Of a stretch of 64,000 nt of DNA, positions 48,495 through 59,400 are shown one piece after another. This stretch comes from Polytrichum commune (lineage: Eukaryota > Streptophyta > Polytrichopsida > Polytrichales > Polytrichaceae). How positions within the stretch are numbered: the stretch's first letter is position 1; the number at the start of each line of letters is the position of its first letter. The DNA is taken from positions 31,483,501 through 31,547,500 of the forward strand of contig OX485805.1 of assembly GCA_950295325.1 (NCBI GenBank), written 5' to 3'. Both the position numbers and the translations under genes were made by a program. A model generated the notes under the pieces. It worked only from the letters and a program-made list of their open reading frames with translations. It had not been told where the DNA came from and did no database searches.

Positions 48495-48740
48495 ATGGAT
48501 CCACTCGATCGAGTGGATCCTCCACTTGAGGGGTTCCACTAGGTCGACTGGATCCTCGCCTAGGTCGTGGATCCCCCTCAGTTAAGGGTTTCCACTCGAT
48601 CGAGTGAACGCAGACTTAAGAGGGGATCCCCAAGTGTGGAGGATCCACTCGATCGAGTGGAACCCCTAAGTGTGGAGGATCCACTCGATCGAGTGGAACC
48701 CCTAAGTGTGGAGGATCCACTCGATCGAGTGGATCCTGCC
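48495..48740. repeat. palindrome array B: three 36-bp direct units and flanking cores
   Basis: AAGTGTGGAGGATCCACTCG units start at 48632, 48668 and 48704, period 36. Cores CTCGATCGAG are at 48504, 48595, 48648, 48684 and 48720. The array directly abuts the outer end of the right terminal repeat. Confidence 0.9.
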
Positions 48741-51161
48741 ATGGCGGGTCCCCGGCTACATGCATATGCCGCACATATCCGTACAGCTGTACGGAGTGGG
48801 GGAGCATACCCAGCGGTTGTTGCTGATCCTGCACTACATGGAACGGCACACCTCTGTGGAGTATGTAGAATATTCTACAATTGGAAACCGCAACATTGGC
48901 AGACTTTTGGCGGAGGGCAGTTCAAGAGTGAGCAAGAGGAACAATGCTTGGAAGTATGGGGCTTTTATAGTGTCTGAATTGGGGGGAGATCCTGAACATG
49001 GTCCGGCACTAAAGTTTTGAAGGTTCCCTCCCTAATGTACAAGGTCCTATCTTGAAGGACAATTTATCATTTGGCAAGGTGGGTTAGAGGCGAATGATCA
49101 CCAGGCAAACTGATGCTTCCTTGATGGTACCCCAAACACCATGGTCTACTAGGGTATGGCTACATATGTAGAAGCTCCATGGTAATCTATATCAAAGTCA
49201 TTTAATGCGCTTTTACGTATGAAGGTATATGAATGTTGTAAACGCTATGCCCATCCTTGTCATCTATTTTATTTAGCTACCAATCGTCTGGCATAATAAT
49301 CCATTGATTTGGTTGTGTTTGGAACATTTTTTTATTATAATATGATTCATGGAGTTGTATTTATTAGTGTTTTAGAATAATTTGTGGTACTCAAGAATTG
49401 AAGCATACAGTATGTTGTACATGTTGGAATGTAATTGGTCAACCAAGCATAATTGTATGGGGGGGGGGGGGAGTGGGGTGCGATGGGTGCTCTGAGTCAA
49501 TGTTTGGCCCTGACTTGGCCATGTGATTTGGTTTAGGAATTAGGGTCTACTAGGGTTTAGGGTTTAGGGTTTACATGCCGATCACATTGCCACTAATCCC
49601 ACTCCAATATCCACTACAAACTGAAGTTGAAGTCCCCCACATGGATAATGAATGTGCTCTAATTATAAATTCGTCGATGTACGTGGTTACAAGCCCCTTT
49701 GCCACCAAGTATGTAGTGATCGGCATCATACCATAGGATTTGTGAGCGATTAGTTCTCAATATATAAAATGGAATAATGTCATGTTTTATGTATCCATTC
49801 ATATGGAAGTTTGATTATACGAGGTCACCTTTAAATGCTCAAGGTTACCTAACTTGGAGAATTGAATGCTCGGCCTTGGCTTTCGGGCATACATGTGTTT
49901 TGAAAGTGGAAATGCCTTATAACGAACAACGTTTTATCACTTATTAATAGGTAATCATACCCCGTAATTAGCTTTAAAAGACCAGATGTCGAGTAACTCA
50001 AGAGTTTGTGTATACTACGTTGGTTTATACTAAGGTATTAGGGCAACCCACGAAACGATATTTATATTCTATGTCTGACTCAGTTATACGTCTATCTATA
50101 CAAAAGCAATTTGAACGCTTTATTTGATAAGATGCACTATAAACTATGGTATCCCCCTTTTTTTTAGGGCTCAACTGGAAGCATCGAGTCCAAATGTGTG
50201 TGCATGGTAAAAGACTCTAATTGGATGAAGGAATCAACCCACATATCCTTGTTATGCATTTGGAAATCGAATAAGCAACGCCATGTCGTATACCTTTAGG
50301 GATACCTCAGTGGCAAATGACAAGTGATTTGCTTGCCTTCCGTATCGCTTGGCCCTCCTTTTTGGACTTGGTGGTATCTCAACAACCAGTGACAACTCCC
50401 TACCATTCGATATGCTTATTCCAGTAATTGACACGTTCACGTCACCCACTCATGCATCCTCACCTAGTTGTATACTTATAAATTCCGTGGAGAGGAACAA
50501 GTGGAATGGACCACACCTACAGATGTGAGAGGAGAATGAATTCCAATTCCATAGTATCACATGCTAACCATATTCTATAGTACCACGCATCCATTTTATT
50601 AAGCAAGAGTTACACTTTCAACCCGCAGGTTTGGTTACCATCCGTTAGCCATTAGGGTAATAATAAACATTATACACTCCCATGGGCTTTCCACAACGGC
50701 TTGCCCACCTATCCTCCTCTTGGTTACTAGTCAATAAAGCAACCTCGCTCTCCCTGGGCCAACACCTTGCCGAACAAGGATTTTAACACTTGGCACAAAT
50801 GAACAACCATGTGGAAGACATCATGGGGTGTAATTCATGTGGAAGCACATGACATACCAACCACATCTACAACGATGTATGATGATATCAAAGAGGATTT
50901 TCTTGTTAAAAAGTGGAACTTCTTTCCATCTCTATGGAAGGAACTAGATTACCTCGATTGCACGATGGACAACTATACCTTAGGCTAACTCTAGAGATAC
51001 TATGCAAATTTTGTTCAAATTTTGTTCATTGGTCACCGATTTCCAATTTTATGCAAATGTCACACGACACAATGTAGAGTACTAACCTAATGCTAGCCTA
51101 TGAATTTTATCAAACATGTAAGTAAATAAAAATTGTTGACATGTGAGTAAGTATACTAGTC
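48741..51161. other. gene-free interval with an interstitial telomere-like patch
   Basis: 49552-49573 reads AGGG(TTTAGGG)n, about three plant telomere units; a G run is at about 49460. No coding region with family resemblance. Confidence 0.5.
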
Positions 51162-51164
51162 TAA

Positions 51165-52233
51165 TGGGGCATTCCCACCTGACTTTAGTTAAGACCCGAA
51201 GTATTTCCTAAAAACCGGGTAAAGCTCCCTCAGTTATAGCGGAGGCATCCGACTATCCCAATGCGCCTACAAGAACTTGCTCCGGAGATTTTCAAGTAGG
51301 TTTTAGTTAAGTAGCTTTCACACATGTTCATGGTTTTATCTACCAAGCAATGAATGTTGGGTAGTTTTTGTCCCATCCCCAAATGCCTTACTACTCACCT
51401 ATCTTACCATCGGTTAGAGTTAATGGGGCTCCTCGTGCCCTCATAGCTAAGACTAAAAAGCAACCAATCACAAGGGTGGGAGGCGACACTTTTAAAGTTC
51501 CTATATTCTTGCCTCATGTTTAGGTACCGATGGGAGGGTCGGTGGTTGAGGCTTAAAACCTCCACTTTTAAGCCATGCCACATCATTTGCCACCTAGGCT
51601 CGGCACTAAAAAGAGCCGTATGTGTGAACCCTAGATAACTAAAACCGCTTTTAGACTACATTTTAGGCCCTTGCCACACAAGAGGCACCGGAAGTTTCAC
51701 AACTTCCTCCAACGTGGCACCTTGCCCAAGAAAAGTCTCCTTTTCCTTGTTTTTCTCCTTATATTGTGGGACTTCCGGGCACTAGTGCCCGGTAGTTGTG
51801 AACTACATTTATTGTGCCATGTCACTCTACTTTATTGCCAAGTAGATACCGAAGCAAGATCCAAAGCAAAATCCGAAGCTAAAAAGTCATTGTTGCCACT
51901 CCCCATACTTCCTCTCATGTGGCAACCACTTGCTCATTTGAACCAATGCTATTCATCCAACTCAATGCCGTTCCTCCCGTGTGGTTTGGGCTTAGTGCCC
52001 GGTAGTTGCGAACTACATTTATTGTGCCATGTCACTCTACTTTATTGCCAAGTAGATCCCGAAGCAAGATCCAAAGCTAAAAAGTCATTGTTGCCACTCC
52101 CCATACTTCCTCTCATGTGGCAACCACTTGCTCATTTGAACCAATGCTATTCATCCATCTCATTGCCGTTCCTCCCGTGTGGTTTGGGCTTTTAGACTAA
52201 AACTACTAACTAATGTCAGGTGGGAATGCCCCA
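51165..52233. mobile_element. PIF/Harbinger-like non-autonomous element, 1069 bp, TAA target duplication
   Basis: Ends: TGGGGCATTCCCACCTGACT... at the left, reverse complement at the right, about 27 bp with one mismatch. TAA flanks at 51162-51164 and 52234-52236. The interior contains a 210-bp tandem duplication. The 174-codon open frame over that duplication has no transposase features. Confidence 0.82.
51784..52196. repeat. tandem duplication, 210-bp period, inside the PIF-like element
   Basis: AGTGCCCGGTAGTTGTGAAC at 51784 recurs (one change) at 51994. Both units run through CTCATGTGGCAACCACTTGC to GTGTGGTTTGGGCTT with few differences, including a small deletion in the second copy. Near-identity implies a recent duplication. 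Confidence 0.9.
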
Positions 52234-52236
52234 TAA

Positions 52237-54830
52237 CCTCGTTAATACGCCACTCTCGATATTGCGACACATTTCTTAGTTCAATAGTCCTTTTATACAA
52301 CTATGGCACTCGATAATGCGGCATTTAGAATCTCCCTCGCGTCATGGAAAAGAGGTAGTTATGCTAGAACGAGTGGAATCTAGGGTTATGTACATCTAAA
52401 ATACAATGTCATCCATTTTCACTTGGGAACAACTTGGGACCTTCACTTGTCATTGGGAACTTAAGGATAATTTAGGTGACTAGTGTAGTCTTCGTTAGGC
52501 ACGTGCGATACTTTAGGAAACAACGTGCGATAAAAAATTAGGGTCCAATATATTCATTGGTCATAAATTTTGTAAACAATGTACATGTAATATAGGGGAT
52601 TTTACAATAGTGAAACATGTAAAATACATCACATATAAAATTTGGCGGATTTTTTGCATGTAAAATGGCATCACTGTGACAATATAATCATTTCTGCAAG
52701 GTAATGACCCCCCCCCCCATAAACACTAGGTCTTGAACGCGTGTGTATGCAAAAATGTAGGCGGGAGTCCACCCCTGACTTGAGATTCAACATATGGAAG
52801 CTGGACCAGGTTGTTAAGTTTGGTTTTTAGTCAATACTCTTATTGCTTCCTTCAATATCAATCTTTGTCGCAAAGGAAAACATTCGATGTTTGAGGGTTT
52901 CCAAATCCATAGTACAGGTATGTTGGTAGTGAATTCTTCCAATTTGAAATCCATAGAGGAATGTTGGTTACCGTAGTGAATTATGACGAACTTCAAGGTA
53001 GTTTGCAACTTTAATAGCTCCAAGAGGGGGAAAATACCCAAATTAAGAAAACATGTCCATCATGTTGTTTGATGACTCTTAAGTTGCTTAAACGGATATA
53101 TGTAACCCACTTTGGGAGGGGATAATCCTCTTAGGGCTAAGCCATCTTTTCATTTAATCATGTGAGGGTCCAACCGAACATCCTTAACAGGCTAGCTATA
53201 ACAAGTAACCACTCATTGACAATTTTTATGCGTGTTGAGTGACGTGATACGAAGACTTGAATTGACCACCAAACGATCCACAAGCTTATTAAAGAGCGTG
53301 GGAGCATGTGTATGCATTGTGAAAGAGTACTTCATATAGGTTGTAATAATTGACACATATCTTTAGGAGCTTCATTGACAATTAAAGGTTGTTTCATGGG
53401 TTAATAGGTGTATCATGAATTTTGCGTAAAACTCACGGTATTACTAATGGGCTTGATTGTCATTGTGCATTTTTTTTTTGATGCAATTTTTGGTCGAAGC
53501 GATAAATTCTATGTCCATTCAAATTGCAATCAACAACTAAATAGTGTGTCTCGCCATGATCATGTTGGTGACTGCCTTTGCCTTACTTGGTATATGTAAA
53601 TCTTAATTTTTTCTGACAAACTACTAGCTATATTGTAAATAGCAGGTAGTATAGGGTTTAGGGTTTAGGGGTTTAGGGTGATAGTTATTATCATAAATTT
53701 TGTAATTTGTCAATGTTGTGCAATATGATGATGTGAGAACAAAACATGTCACCTTATGGTAAATCGGGGAACTCAAAGAATCACTTGAATATAGCCGCTG
53801 TGATTTTGATTCTTCATACATTGTCAATGAACATATTATCTACAAATTATCCACCGAAGGAACGGTGATGTTACCTACATCCTATAAAAAATTTGCAGGA
53901 AAAATGCTTAAACAACGCTCACTACCCTATAAAAAAGTCTAGCTATAAGCATGTGTTCTTTGACTTTGTGTCAACAATTTTATTTCACGAATGTTTTGTC
54001 AACCAAGCTTAGAAACTACCATATTTCTACAAACTTATTTTGATAATACATAGACACCCATGGGGACAATAAGTGTACATTGGGTGAGCTATCTTATATG
54101 TGATACATGAGAAGCCTACTCGCCATGCCTTATATTTCTTTATATATGGTCCTTAGGGTTTCATCCTTGGATCATTATCCCCATGACAATTATACTAATA
54201 TTTCACTTAACAATAATTCTTTTCAAATTGTGTGCAATTCTACAAGCTATTAAATATCACAACATTATTTACTATAGTAGGTTGCAAGCAGCTTAGGCAT
54301 AAACTAATTAATTACAAGTCTGCTTAATGTGAATAGTCTAAAACCTAGCAAGGTAAGGGGGTAGTGAACAAACAATTTTATGGCTGCATTCTCCGGATAA
54401 CTTCTATATTATAGGGTTGAACAAGTGTTATCGAAAGTACTGATTTTATACGCGAATATTGATTGCGGAGCCAACCTCATTAGATTATACCTAATTTTAC
54501 CTAATTTTACCTAAGCTATACAATCTCATTTAATTGTCTCCGCATAATATTTCCCATCCACTCAGATTTCATTTAGTTCTCGCAACTAGATGATCTCCGG
54601 CGTACAAGATGAAATTATAACTTCACACCAAAGGTTGAATGCAAACCTATTGAGGGCAAGATATATTAACCGAGATGACGATAATTGCTAGAGCTCCATT
54701 AATGTACTCTCATGACGAGACCTACATGATGCACTAAATTAATTTTATGCATCAAATAATCCCACCACCCTTCATGAGCATCATGAGGACACCCTCATAT
54801 CTGCCGTCCCCACCATCCCATCGGTAGTGA
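52237..54830. other. gene-free AT-rich interval with a second telomere-like patch
   Basis: 53652-53678 contains three TTTAGGG-type units with one extra G. No gene supported. Confidence 0.5.
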
Positions 54831-55037
54831 GTGGGAAATGACTACTCTAGAGTCGGTACAACCTGTCATAATGGTTTGTACTCTAGTGGATCTCTACCGT
54901 CCATGGAACGACGGCGGCATCCCCACCGTCCATGTGGCGGCCAAGGGACGCATCCCCCAAGGTGGCGTCCCGTGGGAGATCGGAGTGGCCTCCTCACTCC
55001 TCTCGGACACCGTGCCACATCCAACTTCCTCCCTACC

Positions 55038-55165
55038 TCTCCACTCTTGCTCTTGCACACACTTTTGCTCTCTACACTCACGCTCTTGCTCTCCATTCTT
55101 GCTCTTCCACTCACCCTTGCTTTCCACTTGCTCTTCCACTCACCCTTGCTCTCCACAATCTTGTT
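55038..55165. repeat. CT-rich minisatellite (CTCTTGCTCTCCACTC-like)
   Basis: Variants of CTCTTGCTCT(T/C)CACTCA repeat about eight times. The frames it opens (Leu/Ser/Pro-rich) are compositional. Confidence 0.8.
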
Positions 55166-55355
55166 TCTAGTGAGGATTCTTCCAAATCCGCATTCATCTT
55201 CAGTTTTTTTTTGAGAGGGAGGCGGTCTAGCGGATTCGGCCGAGAGGAGGAATCAATTGTGTGGATTTCCAGAGGACGAGGAGAGCCCACTTTCGCAACA
55301 CCGAATCCTCAACCAGAAAGTTCAGGTGTGCCGACCAGATTCCACTTAAATGGCT

Positions 55356-55505
55356 TTGCATTGTGGATTGTTTGCATTGTGCATTGTGGCTTGTTTCCAT
55401 TGTGGATTGTTTGGATTGTGAATTGTTTACATTGTGCATTGTGGATTGTTTACATTGTTTGCATTGTTTACATTGTTTGCATTGTTTGCATTCTGGTTTG
55501 TTTGC
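55356..55505. repeat. GCATTGTGGATTGTTT minisatellite
   Basis: Units built from TTTGCATTGT and GGATTGTTT fill 150 bp. They lie in the likely 5' leader or first intron of the 56.5-kb gene. Confidence 0.85.
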
Positions 55506-55917
55506 ATGAGTCCTGATCCATAACTAGTTGGGTGAATGTTGCATAAATTCATAGTTGCTTTGAATGTGCACAATTGTATCAAAATACTGTAGCAATGTGT
55601 GCACTTAGTTGGCAGATCAGATGCTCAATTAGTCCAGAATTGAATACATAAGTTCAATGGGTGCAACCATTGTCTAATTGCATTGGACTGGCATGAATCT
55701 AATTGCATTGGATCAATTTGGCGATTGTGCAACATATCTGTTTTAACACAATATTTGGTTTTGACAATTGTATCATTCAATCTGTGCACTTGAAGTCCTC
55801 TTGTTGCATTGACCATTATCCATGGATTCTAAGTTTGTAATGTTTGTAATGAGTGTACTTGTACGGACCAAAGTGGTGACGTACAGTACGGCTTTGCTTG
55901 GGCACTGGTCGCAGGCA

Positions 55918-56372
55918 GGGATCCACTCGATTGAGTGGATCCCACCTTAGTCAGCCAGCAGGCCAAGGGCTGCTGGCTGCCTCGCATGGGATCCACTCGA
56001 TCGAGTGGATCCCAGCGTAGCCAGCCAGAAGGCCAAGGGGTGCTGGCTACCTCGCAAGGGATCCACTCGATCGAGTGGATCCCAGCGTAGCCAACCAGCA
56101 GGCCAGCAGGCTGCCTCCCCAGGGATCCACTCGATCGAGTGGATCCCTGGGGAGGCAGCCAGCACCCCTTGGCCTTCTGAGTGGATCCCAGGCGAGGCAG
56201 CCAGCAGCCCTTGGCCTGCTGAGTGGATCCAGAGTGGAGAGCCTCACCACTCTGGCTGCACCCAAGGCTTGGGTTTCTAGCCGCGATCCACTCGTTTGAG
56301 TGGATACTGTGGAGGCCTCCCCACTCCGGCCACGCCCAATCCATGGGTTGCTCCAGGATCCACTCGATCGAG
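55918..56372. repeat. palindrome array C: 70-bp tandem units that invert at a 52-bp perfect palindrome
   Basis: GGGATCCACTCGAT(C/T)GAG units start at 55918, 55988, 56058 and 56122; each is followed by AGCCAGCAGGCCAAGG-like sequence. 56109-56160 is a perfect 52-bp palindrome. After it the units run in the opposite orientation (GGCAGCCAGCACCCCTTGGC, then GAGTGGATCC) to about 56230. Further cores or variants are at 56291 (CTCGTTTGAG) and 56363. Together these make a cruciform-capable block just upstream of the ParB/methyltransferase-like gene. Confidence 0.9.
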
Positions 56373-56494
56373 TGGAACCCAGAGTGGATGTGCCAATTTA
56401 GCAATACACAAATAAATGTAGCAATGACTTTGTGTACTGATGTATCAAAATACTGGATGGAGGCCCTTATCCTTTGAATGTTTGTGCAGGCGAA

Positions 56495-59400
56495 ATGGAC
56501 AAAGATGTGTTGTGGACAGACCTTGTGGGAAACTTGAAGGAAGGACCCAAAGGACCTTATTGGGAATTGAGGGACACGCACCTAAAACATTGGTCCCTAC
56601 AAATAATTAGAAAAGATAGAGCATCACCTTTTCTATTAACGTTTGTCTACCGCGTGGATAAGAGTTGGATCCCAAACCCCGGTAATCCTATTCAATTAGC
56701 GTCCGTGGGTGCCCGCGACACACTTAATGTGGCCGTCCTCGAAGGACTAGAAGAGCGTGTGGTATCCATTGACTGCAAGAAGCACAGATTTCATTTGGAG
56801 CCCTTCTTAGAATCGGTCTCGTCACTCCCTTCCCAGGACAAAGAAGAAATACAGAGGGTCATGGTATCGGGAGTTTCAAAGAAAGCTATAAACTTCATAC
56901 TGGAGACGTTGGGAGAGATTAATGCAAGAGAGGCAACGGAGAGGGAGGAATCGCGGAGACAGATGAAGCAGCAAGCTGAGACTATTTTGAAAACAAGGCA
57001 ACATGGAGGGACTAGCAAGCAGAGGACACCTAGGGCACCAAAAGGTTCACAGAAATCAACCGACATCGATCGCGCGTATGAGGCGAAGAAATCTAAAATG
57101 GTGCCCGCCGAGATTGTGTCCTTGTCAGCTCCCGTTGAACAAATCACAAATCCCCCTAGGAGACAACCAGCTCCAAAAAGGGCACTATCGCCCGAGAAGG
57201 AGATCAAGAAGCAGAAATCGAAGACAACCGAAGCACCAGAAGAAACTCCCTTGGTGCTCACTCAAGCAGAGAAAGGAAGGGTAATCACGCATGGTGAAGA
57301 ACCCAGTCTAGAGGAAGCTGCAGCGGATCGGAAGAAATTTCGTCAGCTGTTTGGACACCTTTACCCATTCGGCGTCGAAGCGGTCTTCCACGTGAACATT
57401 AAGAAAATGAAGAGTGCCAAGTCATATCAGGTAAAGCTTTATGGGCTAAAAAATGAATTTAATGTGGAAGTCGACCAAGATTTAATTCTCAACCGTGCAT
57501 GTGGCATTGTCTTCACAGGTCACTCGTCCGCTTGATGACGCTGGGGTTGCTCTAATGAAGAATTACCTGATTCAAACTCCTCCAGCGTGGCCTCACCACA
57601 ATTTGTGCCTAATGCCGAAGTTGAGGAAGGGTGAGACGTGGAGAGACGGTATGACGTGGGATGACATTAAGGATGGGCAGTTTGTCATCATCAATGGACA
57701 ACACAGTGTGGCGGCCTCGAGGCAGATCATCGGCCACAAAGACATAGAGCCCTCCCTAAGAGAGAAACTGAAGGTCTGGCCATGCACAATCGTCTGGACC
57801 GAAGACCCCAGCATGACTGTTCGATTATCATACACGTTGAACAACTCGAACTCGTTCAACAAATTCACTCCTACTTGGACAACTCAGATTATGTATTGCC
57901 GTAGGGTGTGGGTGAAGTTGGGAAGGCCTCAGAAACAACGAGTTAATGCTGCAGCGTCCGACCCAAATGTGAGACAGGCCTGGAAGGTACATACACATTG
58001 TGCTTCATAATTCTTTGCTTTGTTTGCACTAGCACCAATGCCAGGTTCCACTCGATCGAGTGGAACCTGGAAGATGGTGACCCAGTTTAACATGTCTATC
58101 CAGTTCGTGATGAAGATCAATGATCTGACTCCAATTCTGATTTGTTGCAGAACTTTACAACAAGTATGGAAGCCTCTTTCACAGCCATTGCTAGGGGCAT
58201 TACTCATGCCGATTTGAACGCCGAACTTACCCTCATCATGGCCCCAGATCAAACGTCAAAGCTATGGAAGAAAATATTCATCGCTCACGAGCAGGGCACA
58301 CTGTTGAATCCAGATAATCCTGACAGGACATATTTGGACGATTACTGTGAGGCTCAACAGAAGCTGCGAGCCCGCCACGAGAAGAAGAAATCGCCTTCAG
58401 CGTTTGAGGAGAAGCCTTATGTCTGCAAACCGTTAACTCGGGAGACATTCAAGGGCATGGGCGGCCTTACAAGGGAGGATTTCTTGCTTTGTGCCAAGCG
58501 AATTCTGGAGGTTAGGGATGGCGAAGAGGTCCCTAGGGTGACAATCAGAACCATAAAGAACCCTAAAGTATCCACCCTGAAGTCTTGGTGCAACTTTCGC
58601 AAGTGGAAGAACATACTGCTCCAAGAATTGTCTACGCGTGATCCCAACGAGCTTGGCATATGGGGAAAGGATCCTGAAGGGTTTGATTGCGTTAACCGTG
58701 AAGTCTAGAATACTTTCAAGAAAGACCATGGAATCACGAAGGCGAAGTGGGTGAAGCTGTACCAGGTTGCTGGCGATGCTTGGCTCAACAAAAAACGTTC
58801 GCCAAATAATAAGTTCCTCGAGGCACCCCCTGCGTGTGACCGCTTGCTACGCGAGTGGCTTCAGACTGACATCCAAGAGTGTCATTCCCAAGTGATTACG
58901 CGTTGGGTGAATTACAACTCAATCAAGAAGCAGTTGGTGATCCCTACCCAAGACAGGGTTGACGTGGAGTGGCTATCAAAGAGCAACATATCCGCGGGTT
59001 TCATTGACTTCAGATTCATTCCAGGTTGTGTGGACCAACCAGTGTCTTCCTCAGTCGTTGAATCCTTGGTAAAGTGCATTTCAGACCCCTTATGGTACCC
59101 AGGAGTGAAGACGGTTCCCGCGTGGATGATTGTGAGCGACGTCCGCAATCACTCTGCCGCCCAAGAATTCGTTTGCACTCTAATGCGGAGGCATCCGGAG
59201 ACGTTTTTGAACGTCCCATCTTTTTATTTCCCATGTCCAGCCGAGGATCTTCCCCCTTACAAAGAAGTCAAAAGCAAGAGAACATCCCCGGCACTATATG
59301 TGGACTTTCTGACATGCACAAGAATCTTTCCACGACACAAGGTCTTCCCGTGTCCAATGTTGGCTCCTCAAGCTCGACGCTATGAGGTTAACCCTAAACA

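Noticed and set aside
48632-48740. CRISPR-like regular repeats
   Set aside because: The 36-bp units are contiguous with no variable spacers, contain palindromes that fill the unit, and the context is a eukaryotic genome.
49552-49573. Chromosome-end telomere
   Set aside because: Only about three units and ordinary sequence continues on both sides.
51671-52195. 174-codon frame in the PIF-like element
   Set aside because: Its length comes from a 210-bp tandem duplication (multiple of three); no transposase signature.
54831-55516. Leu/Pro/Cys-rich open frames
   Set aside because: They are translations of the CT-rich and GCATTGTGG minisatellites.
55829-56581. 250-codon minus-strand frame
   Set aside because: It runs through the palindromic array; its repeated GSTRSSGS- and IHSIEWI-type text is just the translated CTCGATCGAG unit.
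57495-57518. Start of a separate protein at 57495
   Set aside because: This lies inside the 88-bp intron 57431-57518; splicing CAG|GTAAAG to CACAG|GTCACT joins the two frames in phase.
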